From: Luzula sylvatica
Taxonomy: Eukaryota; Streptophyta; Magnoliopsida; Poales; Juncaceae
Reading direction: 5' to 3'
DNA: 64,000 nt
NCBI GenBank assembly: GCA_946800325.1
Contig: OX326958.1
Location: 1,684,001-1,748,000, forward strand
Part shown: positions 13,980-23,573 of the stretch, one piece after another
How the letters are laid out: each line of letters starts with the position of its first letter
Numbering within the stretch: the stretch's first letter is position 1
Position numbers and translations under genes: made by a program
Notes under the pieces: model-generated
The model's input: the letters and a program-made list of their open reading frames with translations, nothing else
Told to the model about the DNA's origin: nothing
Database searches by the model: none

Positions 13980-14727
13980 AGTTCAAATAACGTGTTTTTA
14001 GATCATTTGTATCGTATCTTTTACTACATAACTTTTCACCAAATATCACAAACACTGAGAAAGTTTGTTTTTCGATTCAAAACAAGATTTTAACGCTTTG
14101 AGGAGTTCAAATAACGTGTTTTTAGATCATTTGTATCGTATCTTTTACTACATAACTTTTCACCAAATTTCACAAACACTAAGAAAGTTTGTTTTTCGAT
14201 TCAAAACAAGATTTTAACGCTTTGAGGAGTTGAAATAACGTGTTTTTAGGTCATTTGTATCGTATCTTTTACTACATAACTTTTCACCAAATTTCACAAA
14301 CACTAAGAAAGTTTGTTTTTCGATTCAAAACAAGATTTTAACGCTTTGTGGAGTTCAAATAACGTGTTTTTAGATCGTTTGTATCGTATCTTTTACTACA
14401 TAACTTTTCACCAAATTTCACAAACACTAAGAAAGTCTGTTTTTCGATTCAAAACAAGATTTTAACGCTTTGAGGAGTTCAAATAACGTGTTTTGAGATC
14501 ATTTGTATCGTATCTTTTACTACATAACTTTTCACCAAATTTCACAAACACTAAGAAAGTTTGTTTTCCGATTCAAAACAAGATTTTAACGCTTTGAGGG
14601 GTTCAAATAACGCGTTTTTAGATCATTTGTATCGTATCTTTTACTACATTACTTTTCACCAAATTTCACAAACACTAATAAAGTTGGTTTTTCGATTCAA
14701 AACAAGATTTTAACGCTTTGAGGAGTT

Positions 14728-14852
14728 CAAATAACGCATTTTTAGATCATTTGTATCGTATCTTTTACTACGTAACTTTTCCCCCAAATTTCACAAACAC
14801 TAAGAAAGTTTGTTTTTCGATTCAAAACAAGATTTTAACGCTTTGAGGAGTT
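14728..14852 (+). repeat. 125-bp monomer with a one-base insertion
   Basis: A single extra C in TTTTCCCCCAAATTT makes this unit 125 bp, whereas other members of the same class read TTTTCCCCAAATTT. A second 125-bp unit, with an extra A in TTCAAAATAACG, starts at about 51095. Such private indels are useful markers for dating local duplications. Confidence 0.85.
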
Positions 14853-17800
14853 CAAATGACGTGTTTTTAGATCATTTGTATCGTATCTTTTACTACATAA
14901 CTTTTCACCAAATTTCACAAACACTGAGAAAGTTTGTTTTTCGATTCAAAACAAGATTTTAATGCTTTGAGGAGTTCAAATAACGTGTTTTTGGATCGTT
15001 TGTATCGTATCTTTTGCTACATAACTTTTCACCAAATTTCACAAACACTAAGAAAGTTTGTTTTTCGATTCAAAACAAGATTTTAACGCTTTGAGGAGTT
15101 CAAATAACGTGTTTTTAGATCATTTGTATCGTATCTTTTACTACATTACTTTTCACCAAATTTCACAAACACTAAGAATGTTTGTTTTTCGATTCAAAAC
15201 AAGATTTTAACGCTTTGAGGAGTTCAAATAACTTCTTTTTAGATCATTTGTATCGTATCTTTTACTACATAACTTTTCACCAAATTTCACAAACACTAAG
15301 AATGTTTGTTTTTCGATTCAAAACAAGATTTTAACGCTTTGAGGAGTTGAAATAACGTTTTTTTAGTTCGTTTGTATCGTATCTTTTGCTACATAACTTT
15401 TCACCAAATTTCACAAACACTAAGAAAGTTTGTTTTTCGATTCAAAACAAGATTTCAACGCTTTGAGGAGTTCCAATAACGTGTTTTTAGATCATTTGTA
15501 TCGTATCTTTTACTACATAACTTTTCACCAAATTTCACAAACACTGAGAAAGTTTGTTTTTCGATTCAAAACAAGATTTTAACGCTTTGAAGAGTTCAAA
15601 TAACGCATTTTTAGATCATTTGTATCGTATCTTTTACTACATAACTTTTCACCAAATTTCACAAACACTAAGAAAATTTGTTTTTCGATTCAAAACAAGA
15701 TTTTAACGCTTTCAGGAGTTCAAATAACGTGTTTTTAGATCATTTGTATCGTATCTTTTACTACATAACTTTTCACCAAATTTCACAAACACTAAGAAAG
15801 TTTGTTTTTCGATTCAAAACAAGATTTTAACGCTTTGAGGAGTTCGAATAACGCATTTTTATATCATTTGTATCGTATCTTTTACTACATAACTTTTCAC
15901 CCAATTTCACAAACACTAAGAAAGTTTGTTTTTCGATTCAAAACAAGATTTTAACGCTTTGAGGAGTTCAAATAACGTGTTTTTAGATCATTTGTATCGT
16001 ATCTTTTACTACATTACATTTCACCAAATTTCACAAACACTAAGAATGTTTGTTTTTCGATTCAAAACAACATTTTAACGCTTTGAGGAGTTCAAATAAC
16101 TTGTTTTTAGATCATTTGTATCGTATCTTTTACTACATAACTTTTCACCAAATTTCACAAACACTAAGAATGTTTGTTTTTCGATTCAAAACAAGATTTT
16201 AACGCTTTGAGGAGTTGAAATAACGTGTTTTTAGATCATTTGTATCGTATCTTTTACTACATAACTTTTCACCAAATTTCATAAACACTAAGAAAGTTTG
16301 TTTTTCGATTCAAAACAAGATTTCAACGCTTTGAGGAGTTCCAATAACGTGTTTTTAGATCATTTGTATCGTATCTTTTACTACATAACTTTTCACCAAA
16401 TTTCACAAACACTGAGAAAGTTTGTTTTTCGATTCAAAACAAGATTTTAACGCTTTGACGAGTTCAAATAACGCTTTTCACCAAATTTCACAAACACTAA
16501 GAAAGTTTATTTTTCGATTCAAAACAAGATTTTAACGCTTTGAGGAGTTCAAATAACGTGTTTTTAGATCATTTGTATCGTATCTTTTACAACATAACTT
16601 TTCACCAAATTTCACAAACACTAAGAAAGTTTGTTTTTCGATTCAAAACAAGGTTTTAACGCTTTGAGGAGTTCGAATAACGCATTTTTAGATCATTTGT
16701 ATCGTATCTTTTACAACATAACTTTTCACCAAATTTCACAAACACTAAGAAAGTTTGTTTTTCGATTCAAAACAAGATTTTAACGCTTTGAGGAGTTCAA
16801 ATAACGTGTTTTTAGATCATTTGTATCGTATTTTTTACTACATAACTTTTCACCAAATATCACAAACACTAAGAAAGTTTGTTTTTCGATTCAAAACAAG
16901 ATTTTAACGCTTTGAGGAGTTCAAATAACGTGTTTTTAGATCATTTGTATCGTATCTTTTACAACATAACTTTTCACCAAATTTCACAAACACTAAGAAA
17001 GTTTGTTTTTCGATTCAAAACAAGATTTTAACGCTTTGAGGAGTTCGAATAACGCATTTTTATATCATTTGTATCGTATCTTTTACTACATAACTTTTCA
17101 CCAAATTTCACAAACACTAAGAAAGTTTGTTTTTCGATTCAAAACAAGATTTTAACGCTTTGAGGAGTTCAAATAACGTGTTTTTAGATCATTTGTATCG
17201 TATCTTTTACTACATTACTTTTCACCAAATTTCACAAACACTAAGAATGTTTGTTTTTCGATTCAAAACAAGATTTTAACGCTTTGAGGAGTTCAAATAA
17301 CTTGTTTTTAGATCATTTGTATCGTATCTTTTACTACATAACTTTTCACCAAATTTCACAAACACTAAGAATGTTTGTTTTTCGATTCAAAACAAGATTT
17401 TAACGCTTTGAGGAGTCGAAATAACGTGTTTTTAGATCATTTGTATCGTATCTTTTACTACATAACTTTTCACCAAATTTCACAAACACTAAGAAAGTTT
17501 GTTTTTCGATTCAAAACAAGATTTCAACGCTTTGAGGAGTTCCAATAACGTGTTTTTAGATCATTTGTATCGTATCTTTTACTACATAACTTTTCACCAA
17601 ATTTCACAAACACTGAGAAAGTATGTTTTTCGATTCAAAACAAGATTTTAACGCTTTGAGGAGTTCAAATAACGCTTTTCACCAAATTTCACAAACACTA
17701 AGAAAGTTTATTTTTCGATTCAAAACAAGATTTTAACGCTTTGAGGAGTTCAAATAACGTGTTTTTAGATCATTTGTATCGTATCTTTTACAACATAACT

Positions 17801-19153
17801 TTTCACCAAATTTCACAAACACTAAGAAAGTTTGTTTTTCGATTCAAAACAAGATTTTAACGCTTTGAGGAGTTCGAATAACGCATTTTTAGATCATTTG
17901 TATCGTATCTTTTACAACATAACTTTTCACCAAATTTCACAAACACTAAGAAAGTTTGTTTTTCGATTCAAAACAAGATTTTAACGCTTTGAGGAGTTCA
18001 AATAACGTGTTTTTAGATCATTTGTATCGTATCTTTTACTACATAACTTTTCACCAAATATCACAAACACTAAGAAAGTTTGTTTTTCGATTCAAAACAA
18101 GATTTTAACGCTTAGAGGAGTTCAAATAACTTGTTTTTATATCATTTGTATCGTATCTTTTACTACATAACTTTTCACCAAATTTCACATACACTAAGAA
18201 ATATTATTTTTTGATTCAAAACAAGATTTTAACGCTTTGAGGAGTTCAAATAACGTGTTTTTAGATCATTTGTAACGTATCTTTTACTACATAACTTTTC
18301 ACCAAATTTCACAAACACTAAAAAAGTTTGTTTTTCGATTCAAAACAAGATTTCAACGCTTTGAGGAGTTCCAATAACGTGTTTTTAGATCATTTGTATC
18401 GTATCTTTTACTACATAACTTTTCACCAAATTTCACAAACACTGAGAAAGTTTGTTTTTCGATTCAAAACAAGATTTTAACGCTTTGAGGAGTTCAAATA
18501 ACGTGTTTTTAGATCATTTGTATCGTATCTTTTACTACATAACTTTTCACGAAATTTCACAAACACTAAGAAAGTTTGTTTTTCGATTCAAAACAAGATT
18601 TTAACGCTTTGTGGAGTTCAAATAACGTGTTTTTAGATCGTTTGTATCGTATCTTTTACTACATAACTTTTCACCAAATTTCACAAACACTAAGAAAGTC
18701 TGTTTTTCGATTCAAAACAAGATTTTAACGCTTTGAGGAGTTCAAATAACGTGTTTTGAGATCATTTGTATCGTATCTTTTACTACATAACTTTTCACCA
18801 AATTTCACAAACACTAAGAAAGTTTGTTTTCCGATTCAAAACAAGATTTTAACGCTTTGAGGGGTTCAAATAACGCGTTTTTAGATCATTTGTATCGTAT
18901 CTTTTACTACATTACTTTTCACCAAATTTCACAAACACTAATAAAGTTGGTTTTTCGATTCAAAACAAGATTTTAACGCTTTGAGGAGTTCAAATAACGC
19001 ATTTTTAGATCATTTGTATCGTATCTTTTACTACGTAACTTTTCCCCAAATTTCACAAACACTAAGAAAGTTTGTTTTTCGATTCAAAACAAGATTTTAA
19101 CGCTTTGAGGAGTTCAAATGACGTGTTTTTAGATCATTTGTATCGTATCTTTT

Positions 19154-19158
19154 ACTAC
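19154..19158. repeat. Target-site duplication, left copy
   Basis: ACTAC immediately before TGATACG. The same five bases follow the 3' LTR at 25626-25630. A 5-bp duplication is the usual product of Ty3/gypsy integrases. The site lies in the TTTTACTACATAAC part of a monomer. Confidence 0.95.
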
Positions 19159-19377
19159 TGATACGAGGAAAATAAAGCACCTTTTTGATATCTAATTTGG
19201 GGATTTTAGCCCTTTTGAATCACAACTTTATATATACAATTGTTCATATTTGAGATAACAAGAATATTTCTTCACTAAGTGTGTTTTATTGATTAATTAC
19301 AGGTTTTAGAAGGAAATTCTGGGAATTTGGAAAGTGTAGTTGTCTCCAACACGTCAAGAGGAATGAAAACGATATAT

Positions 19378-19398
19378 TGTACCGATATATTCGGTACA
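19378..19398. promoter_or_regulatory. 21-bp interrupted palindrome in U3 (5' LTR)
   Basis: Perfect 8-bp arms TGTACCGA and TCGGTACA flank a 5-bp TATAT centre, about 170 bp upstream of the TATA box. The nonamer CGATATATT also occurs twice, 13 bp apart (19370 and 19383). The position in U3 fits a factor-binding site. No specific factor can be named. The 3' LTR copy is at 24250-24270. Confidence 0.55.
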
Positions 19399-19569
19399 TG
19401 AATGAGACGGGAGGCAAACAATCATCATGGTAAAGACTTACACAAAAGTCCACACGAAAACCACTCAATCCTTAGCCCTTATCCTTCCCACCTACCTTTG
19501 GTGGAAATTACTTCATTACCCCCAATCCTCTCCACCAACTCGTGACCAATAAGAAGACTCCGTGAGTGC

Positions 19570-19577
19570 TATAAATA
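19570..19577 (+). promoter_or_regulatory. TATA box of the 5' LTR promoter
   Basis: TATAAATA in a G+C-richer setting (GTGAGTGCTATAAATAAGACC), about 410 bp into the LTR. By the usual plant spacing, transcription would start near 19600-19610, just before a C/T-rich initiator-like stretch. The U3/R boundary would therefore lie there. Confidence 0.75.
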
Positions 19578-19752
19578 AGACCAAGAGGGCCACGAGTTGA
19601 GGGCCCTTCTTCCCGCTCTTCGGAGCACTTTCTCTCTCTCTTCTCTCTCCCTCTCAAGAATTCCAAGAACCTCTCAAGAACTTCCAAGCACAATCAAGAA
19701 CCTTCAAGATACTTCAAGATCAATCAAGAAAAATCTCTCAAGGACAAGTCGA

Positions 19753-19981
19753 GACAAGGGAGCTCATCCCTTCGACGAATCCTTCTCATCCTTCGAAGAT
19801 CGGGCCGTGACAAGGAGCTATTCCCTACGGTGGATTTGAGAAGAAGTGCCGTGACTCGATCCGCGTTTCTTCGAAGTGATTGCGATCCGAGACAAGGGAG
19901 CTTCATCCTTTCGGGACAATCCATCACTCTCGAGACGAGGAGCAAGGATCTTTCGGTGCGAGGCAAGGAGACAAGGAGCTT
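19753..19981 (+). repeat. GACAAGG-type repeats in the LTR leader
   Basis: Four copies of GACAAGG(G)AGCT-like sequence begin at 19753, 19809, 19891 and 19970, inside a CAAGA- and CGAGAC-rich segment downstream of the TATA box. They would lie in the transcribed leader. Their role is unknown; a packaging or structural role is possible but not shown. The 3' LTR has the same set 4,872 bp downstream. Confidence 0.6.
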
Positions 19982-20233
19982 CACTTCGAGGCTTTCTCAA
20001 CTAGGTGTACTCCTTTTCAATTTCTTGATTAATTGTTGTTTGATTGGATTTTGTTGTGTAAAGAATTCTCGGTTTAACGAATCTTTAGTTCTTTTTCTTT
20101 GCTCTAAATCTTCTTTGTTTGTTTGTGTGATTTTAGTGCTTGTTACTTAGTTTAATTACTTCTAAATTTGAATCCAAAACAAACCATCAAATTGCTCCCA
20201 AATCAAATCTCAAATCAGAAATCCAGAACTACT

Positions 20234-20573
20234 TCCGTTATAACGGACTCACATTGCGTTACAACGGACTAGACGGTTGGTCCTTTAATATTCAGTTGGT
20301 TATACTTCCGTTGTAACGCAACTAGAGTTCCGTTGTAACGGACTAGTCAGAATTTTTATTCAAGGGAATCAATACAAGTGCGTTGTAACGGACATCTCGG
20401 TCCGTTGTAACGGATTAACCAATCCGTTGCAACGCAACCACTGTTCGTTATAACGGACAAGTATAGTGCGTTATAACGGAGGTTCCTCCGTTGTAACGGA
20501 CGTTCAACACATTTTTAGTGACAGAATTTTCACTCAAGTCCGTTGTAACGGAACCCACTTCCGTTGTAACGGA
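20234..20573. promoter_or_regulatory. Helically phased array of 12 palindromic 14-bp motifs (5' LTR)
   Basis: Twelve copies of TCCGTTNNAACGGA or a one- or two-base variant begin at 20234, 20255, 20307, 20329, 20379, 20401, 20423, 20444, 20467, 20487, 20539 and 20560. The steps are 20-23 bp or 50-52 bp, close to two or five turns of B-DNA, while the spacers between copies share no obvious sequence. Each motif contains the MYB recognition core YAACGG on one or both strands. It lies downstream of the TATA box, so it would also be in the transcript, where each copy could form a short stem. Function is not established. Confidence 0.85.
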
Positions 20574-20755
20574 CTATCTTCTGTGAGTTTTCTTTGCTAT
20601 TTCTTGTCTAGTTTTGATTCATTATTTGACGCATATACTCCTCGTGGAACGAACTTTCATATTTTCCACTATACACATATATTTTCACACTTGTTGATTG
20701 AATCGGGTTTTCGAATACAACGATAATTTTACACGCCAAAAACCCGTTCATCAAA

Positions 20756-20773
20756 TGGCGCCGCTGCCGGGGA
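20756..20773 (+). other. Primer binding site, tRNA-Asp type
   Basis: TGGCGCCGCTGCCGGGGA begins two bases after the 5' LTR. It matches the complement of the 3' end of plant tRNA-Asp (including CCA) at 17 of 18 positions; the usual form has T in place of C at position 9. This primer choice is characteristic of Athila-type Ty3/gypsy elements. The segment 20774-20908 between it and the open frame is an AT-rich leader with nothing else recognised. Confidence 0.88.
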
Positions 20774-20908
20774 GTAATGTTTAAGTCAAATTTTGAATCA
20801 AACTTGCAATCTAGAGTGATATTTTTAATAGATTTGATACATTTGAACTTGATATTTCACTAATTTCGAAATTTTTCTATTTTTGCAAGGTACAAGAAGT
20901 GGAGCAAG

Positions 20909-22012
20909 ATGGATCATCAAGAAAAACCAATTTCGCTTCGGGAGTGGATACGTCTCGATAGAGCCGCAAAAGGATATCCGGACTCCATGACAAATCAAGA
21001 GGTTCACGAGCTAGAAATACAAAAATTAGAATTTCAAGAATGGGAAGAAATGGAAGAAAAGAAAGATAGAGAAGAAGACGAAGCTCGAAAATCCATGGAA
21101 GAACGAAGGCTCGGATGGCTCTCAAGTTCACCCTCAAATCAAAACGATGAATCACACACCGAGACCCTTTATCAAAATCCCATCTACAAAGCTCACCAAT
21201 ACGAAAACGAATCCCCATGGGGTTATGAGACACAATCCTATGCCGAAACCGCTAACAACTACTCAAACACCATGTACTCAAACCCCATATACGAACTTCC
21301 TCAAAATGAACTCGAATTTCAACATGAATTTGAATGCCAAGTACCACCATTTCAATCCCAAAACGAAGATCCAAACCAAGAATTAAAAAGATGGATGGAG
21401 GAAATGATGGCAATGATGAAAGAGATAATGGAAAAAATAAGTAATCCCTCGAATGAGATGAAACAAGAAGAAGTAACCACCTCTCATCTCGAGTTTTCAA
21501 AAGAGGAGATCGTGGAGATTGAAAACGACAAGAGTTCAAGTATGGGGGGATTCGATGAAAGCATTGGAATGATCATTGAAGAAGAAAAGGTGTCATTGGA
21601 TTCGACTCTCCAAAAGACGGTTCAAATCACTCCAATCGATGAAAACAAGCAAGAAGAGAAATCTACAATTCTCCAAGGTGAATTCTTTCCATATATCATC
21701 AATTTAAATTCAATTAAGAACTATGATGCTTCTCATGATAGAAATTCACCTTGTGTAGATTTATCAAGGAAATCAAATACAATCGAGACACTCACGCCTC
21801 TCACAACTCCTCTTCATCAAACTCCAAGCGATGAAGCAATTCGAAAAATTCGAAGCAAGATTGAGGAAATATTGCCGCCACTTTCGACATATGCAAAACA
21901 AGTGATACAAGCGCCGATTTCTCTCATCTCCAACATCTCAAAGGGAGTATTTCGAGGCGGTCGAAAAGTAGCGATCCATGTTAGTGCTTCGTTTAATTTT
22001 GAAGGAGGATAA
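20909..22012 (+). CDS. Retroelement ORF, 367 codons, product unrecognised (Gag position)
   Basis: The ATG at 20909 has a good plant context (A at -3, G at +4) and opens a frame to TAA at 22010. The product is hydrophilic. Residues 31-68 are rich in Glu, Lys and Arg and look like a charged helix or coiled coil. Residues 87-93 and 122-128 are a spaced repeat (LYQNPIY, MYSNPIY) in a Tyr/Asn-rich segment. Residues 157-178 form a Met/Glu-rich helix. The C-terminal 60 residues are basic and less acidic. It occupies the place of gag, but I see no CCHC zinc knuckle and no Gag motif I can name. Codons 209-214 overlap a polypurine-tract-like sequence, hinting that part of the frame arose from formerly non-coding DNA. 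It could be a diverged Gag, a lineage-specific accessory protein or a captured host fragment. Confidence 0.6.
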   Translation: MDHQEKPISLREWIRLDRAAKGYPDSMTNQEVHELEIQKLEFQEWEEMEEKKDREEDEARKSMEERRLGWLSSSPSNQNDESHTETLYQNPIYKAHQYENESPWGYETQSYAETANNYSNTMYSNPIYELPQNELEFQHEFECQVPPFQSQNEDPNQELKRWMEEMMAMMKEIMEKISNPSNEMKQEEVTTSHLEFSKEEIVEIENDKSSSMGGFDESIGMIIEEEKVSLDSTLQKTVQITPIDENKQEEKSTILQGEFFPYIINLNSIKNYDASHDRNSPCVDLSRKSNTIETLTPLTTPLHQTPSDEAIRKIRSKIEEILPPLSTYAKQVIQAPISLISNISKGVFRGGRKVAIHVSASFNFEGG

Positions 22013-22027
22013 CATCGGCATGGTCGA

Positions 22028-22080
22028 GCTCGAGACCATAAACGAGAGTCTCGAGCGCTAGCGAGGGAGGCAAACCCTCG
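22028..22080. other. Two adjacent hairpins downstream of the 367-codon ORF
   Basis: The first has perfect 9-bp arms GCTCGAGAC (22028-22036) and GTCTCGAGC (22048-22056) with an 11-base loop. The second has 6-bp arms CGAGGG (22062-22067) and CCCTCG (22075-22080) with a 7-base loop. From memory, a related GTCGAGCTC...GGGAGGCAA stretch lies after pol in many Athila/Tat elements, so this may be a conserved element signal. Its role here is unknown. The rest of 22013-22247 shows no coding potential. Confidence 0.6.
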
Positions 22081-22247
22081 TACCAACGGTGCAAGGACTA
22101 CATGCTCAAGCTCAATTGGTACATTCCAAGATAAACCAAGAATTCCGATTCTCCATCACATCCAAAGGTTTATGCTTTTCATTCTCTCTCATTACAAGCT
22201 AATCTTGTTTCGAATTTTTGAATATGCCACTCTTTAGTGAGCAATGA

Positions 22248-22715
22248 AATCATATTAGGCCATCTAATCTCAAGAAAGGAAAGGAAGTCGACAAGGCGAA
22301 AATCAATGTGATCAAGATGCTTACCTCCCCAAGATCGGCAAATGATGCGTTTCCTCCGAATCTCCTCGATCAACCTCCACGAATTTCCGAGCAAATAATC
22401 GCAAAGGTGGGACCAAGACACGAGAAATGCGACAAGATGGAGACGACACCGGCAAAGGACGCGAATTCGAAATCGGTGATCGAGACGTTCAACTCCAAAA
22501 GGAAGCAAAGGTCGCGTTGGATCGACCCATTTGTGGTGACCAATGTCACACCATTTGGAGTTGTGGAGATTCGAAGCGGTGAAACGAATGAATCGTTCAA
22601 GATGAATGGAAAACGCATCGAGAAATTCTACGCAAAATTCGAAACAAGATGGATGGAGGAGCAACAAGTCAAAGACGATCAAGCACCACGCATCAAAGGT
22701 TGTGTCTCTCCTTAA
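22248..22715 (+). pseudogene. Integrase C-terminal remnant in a short open frame
   Basis: The frame is open from 22248 to the stop at 22713-22715; the first ATG is at 22317. Codons at 22497-22646 encode a segment with SRWIDPFVV, VEIRSG and FKMNGKRIEKFY, which matches the usual end of Ty3/gypsy integrase (a pattern like RWxGPFxV..., GxFKVNGxR(L/I)K.Y). The HHCC zinc-binding region and the DDE catalytic core are absent, and the sequence before codon 22497 is not recognisably integrase. It is best read as what remains after an internal deletion of pol. A short protein could still be made but could not catalyse integration. Confidence 0.72.
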
Positions 22716-22740
22716 CTTCTTTTAATTTTTCTCTTTATTA

Positions 22741-22780
22741 TCGCTTGAGGACAAGCGAAGGAATAAGTATGGGGGGATAT
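22741..22780 (+). other. Internal polypurine-tract-like sequence
   Basis: TCGCTTGAGGACAAGCGAAG, also a small stem (CGCTTG/CAAGCG), is followed by AATAAGTATGGGGGGATAT. It closely resembles the tract before the 3' LTR (24001-24030). In Athila/Tat elements such a copy often follows the integrase gene and may serve as a second plus-strand priming site. A third, shorter match (TTCAAGTATGGGGGGA) is at 21535-21550 inside the 367-codon ORF. Confidence 0.6.
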
Positions 22781-22794
22781 ACACACAGTCTTTG

Positions 22795-22797
<3 letters not shown>

Positions 22798-22843
<46 letters not shown>
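22798..22843 (+). repeat. 46-base poly(A) run
   Basis: Forty-six consecutive A on the + strand. Just after it, at 22853-22866, is TCGGTTGTAACGGA, a one-mismatch relative of the LTR palindrome motif. A weaker relative follows near 22873. The run could derive from slippage or from an incorporated polyadenylated end. Its exact length may be unreliable, as homopolymers are error-prone in sequencing. Confidence 0.85.
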
Positions 22844-22847
<4 letters not shown>

Positions 22848-22866
22848 GCAACTCGGTTGTAACGGA

Positions 22867-23422
22867 CCTAAGGTCAGTTACAATGGAGTGCTCTCTGGAA
22901 AAAAATTTTTTTTGCTTAAAAAATTGAAAAAAATGAGCTTTTAATTGAATTTTTCGATCTTATTTTTGTTTTTTGAGCATCAAGGTTATACAAGCAAATG
23001 ATTTTATGCAAGTTAAAGGTTTTTCTCCACCTCATTGAATAAATCATCGATTTTTAAACAAATTTTCACCAAAACACATCATTTTACTCTCAAGCTTGAA
23101 ATTTTCACAAAATATTTGAAGGAATTGATTGAGATCTTGAAGAGATTCTTTTGGGGATTCAAACCCTAATCAATGAGTTCACTAAATTCATGAGTTTTTG
23201 ACAATTTGATCAATCCTTGATTTACATGACACACCATTTTTCAATAAATAAACCCATTTTAAACTTGGAATTTCTAAAAAGTTTTGTTTGAACCAATTTA
23301 GTAAGTTTTGCTTGAATCTTAAAATTTGACCAATTGCACTTTAAGGGCCCGACCGTTCATGGGGATTCGGTAGTAAATAGATTGGACCCGCTTGCGACTT
23401 GAGATCAAAAAAAGAGAATACC
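22867..23422. other. AT-rich non-coding internal region
   Basis: No open frame of note, no env-like sequence, no RNA gene and no repeat that I recognise. It is typical of the spacer between pol and the 3' LTR in long Athila/Tat-type elements, here in shortened form. Confidence 0.7.
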
Positions 23423-23482
23423 GGGATGTAATTTCGTTGTATTTCGGTGCAACGGAACTCCCTGTTAAAGAAAAGATCAAAT

Positions 23483-23522
<40 letters not shown>

Positions 23523-23573
23523 ATGTAATTTCGTTGTATTTCGGTACAGCGGAACTCTCGGTTAAAGAAAAGA
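23423..23573 (+). repeat. 54-bp direct repeat flanking a 36-base poly(A) run
   Basis: The 54 bp from 23423 recur from 23520 (97 bp later) with about four mismatches. Both copies start GGGATGTAATTTCGTTG and end GTTAAAGAAAAGA. Between them lies a run of 36 A (23484-23519). A local tandem duplication followed by A-run growth explains the layout. Each copy carries CGGTGCAACGGA or CGGTACAGCGGA, distant relatives of the LTR motif. The remaining stretch 23574-24000 is AT-rich with nothing recognised. Confidence 0.85.

Larger units (their letters stand above)
1..19158 (+). repeat. 124-bp tandem satellite array, left arm
   Basis: Uninterrupted head-to-tail array. Landmark trinucleotides recur at exactly 124-bp steps (for example the C of the TTC before AAATAACG at 126, 250, 374 and 498). 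I estimate about 157 units, nine of them shortened to 85 bp. The common monomer is about 28% G+C and contains, in order, TTTTTAGATCATTTG, TATCGTATC, TTTTCACCAAATTTCAC, a short dyad ACAAAC/GTTTGT, TTCGATTCAAAACAAG and AACGCTTTGAGGAG. Units differ at a few diagnostic positions, and the classes recur in a fixed order, which gives higher-order repeats. No gene is visible in this stretch. The array starts before base 1 and is cut at its right end by the retrotransposon at 19159. Confidence 0.98.
19159..20753 (+). repeat. 5' long terminal repeat
   Basis: 1,595 bp, bounded by TG and CA. In order it holds a 21-bp U3 palindrome (19378-19398), a TATAAATA box (19570), a CAAGA-rich leader (about 19665-19745), four GACAAGG-type repeats (19753-19981), a T-rich stretch (about 20015-20160), a phased palindrome array (20234-20573) and an AT-rich end. 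Several open frames of 60-106 codons occur on both strands but are duplicated in both LTRs and look non-coding. Confidence 0.95.

Noticed and set aside
1..19158. CRISPR-like regular repetition
   Set aside because: The repeats are directly adjacent with no unique spacers, and the length and composition are those of eukaryotic satellite DNA.
19169..19175. AATAAA near the LTR start as a polyadenylation signal
   Set aside because: It lies at the beginning of U3, far upstream of where transcripts from the other LTR should end, so its position does not support that role.
19597..20150. Open frames of 60-106 codons in both LTRs, on both strands
   Set aside because: They are identical copies in regulatory LTR sequence, low in complexity, overlap each other on opposite strands and resemble no known protein.
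20877..21539. Minus-strand open frames of 95-118 codons opposite the 367-codon ORF
   Set aside because: Shadows of the purine-rich plus-strand frame; no start context or similarity supports them.
22179..22682. 167-codon open frame on the minus strand
   Set aside because: It lies opposite the frame with the integrase remnant, and the plus-strand frame has the recognisable protein match.
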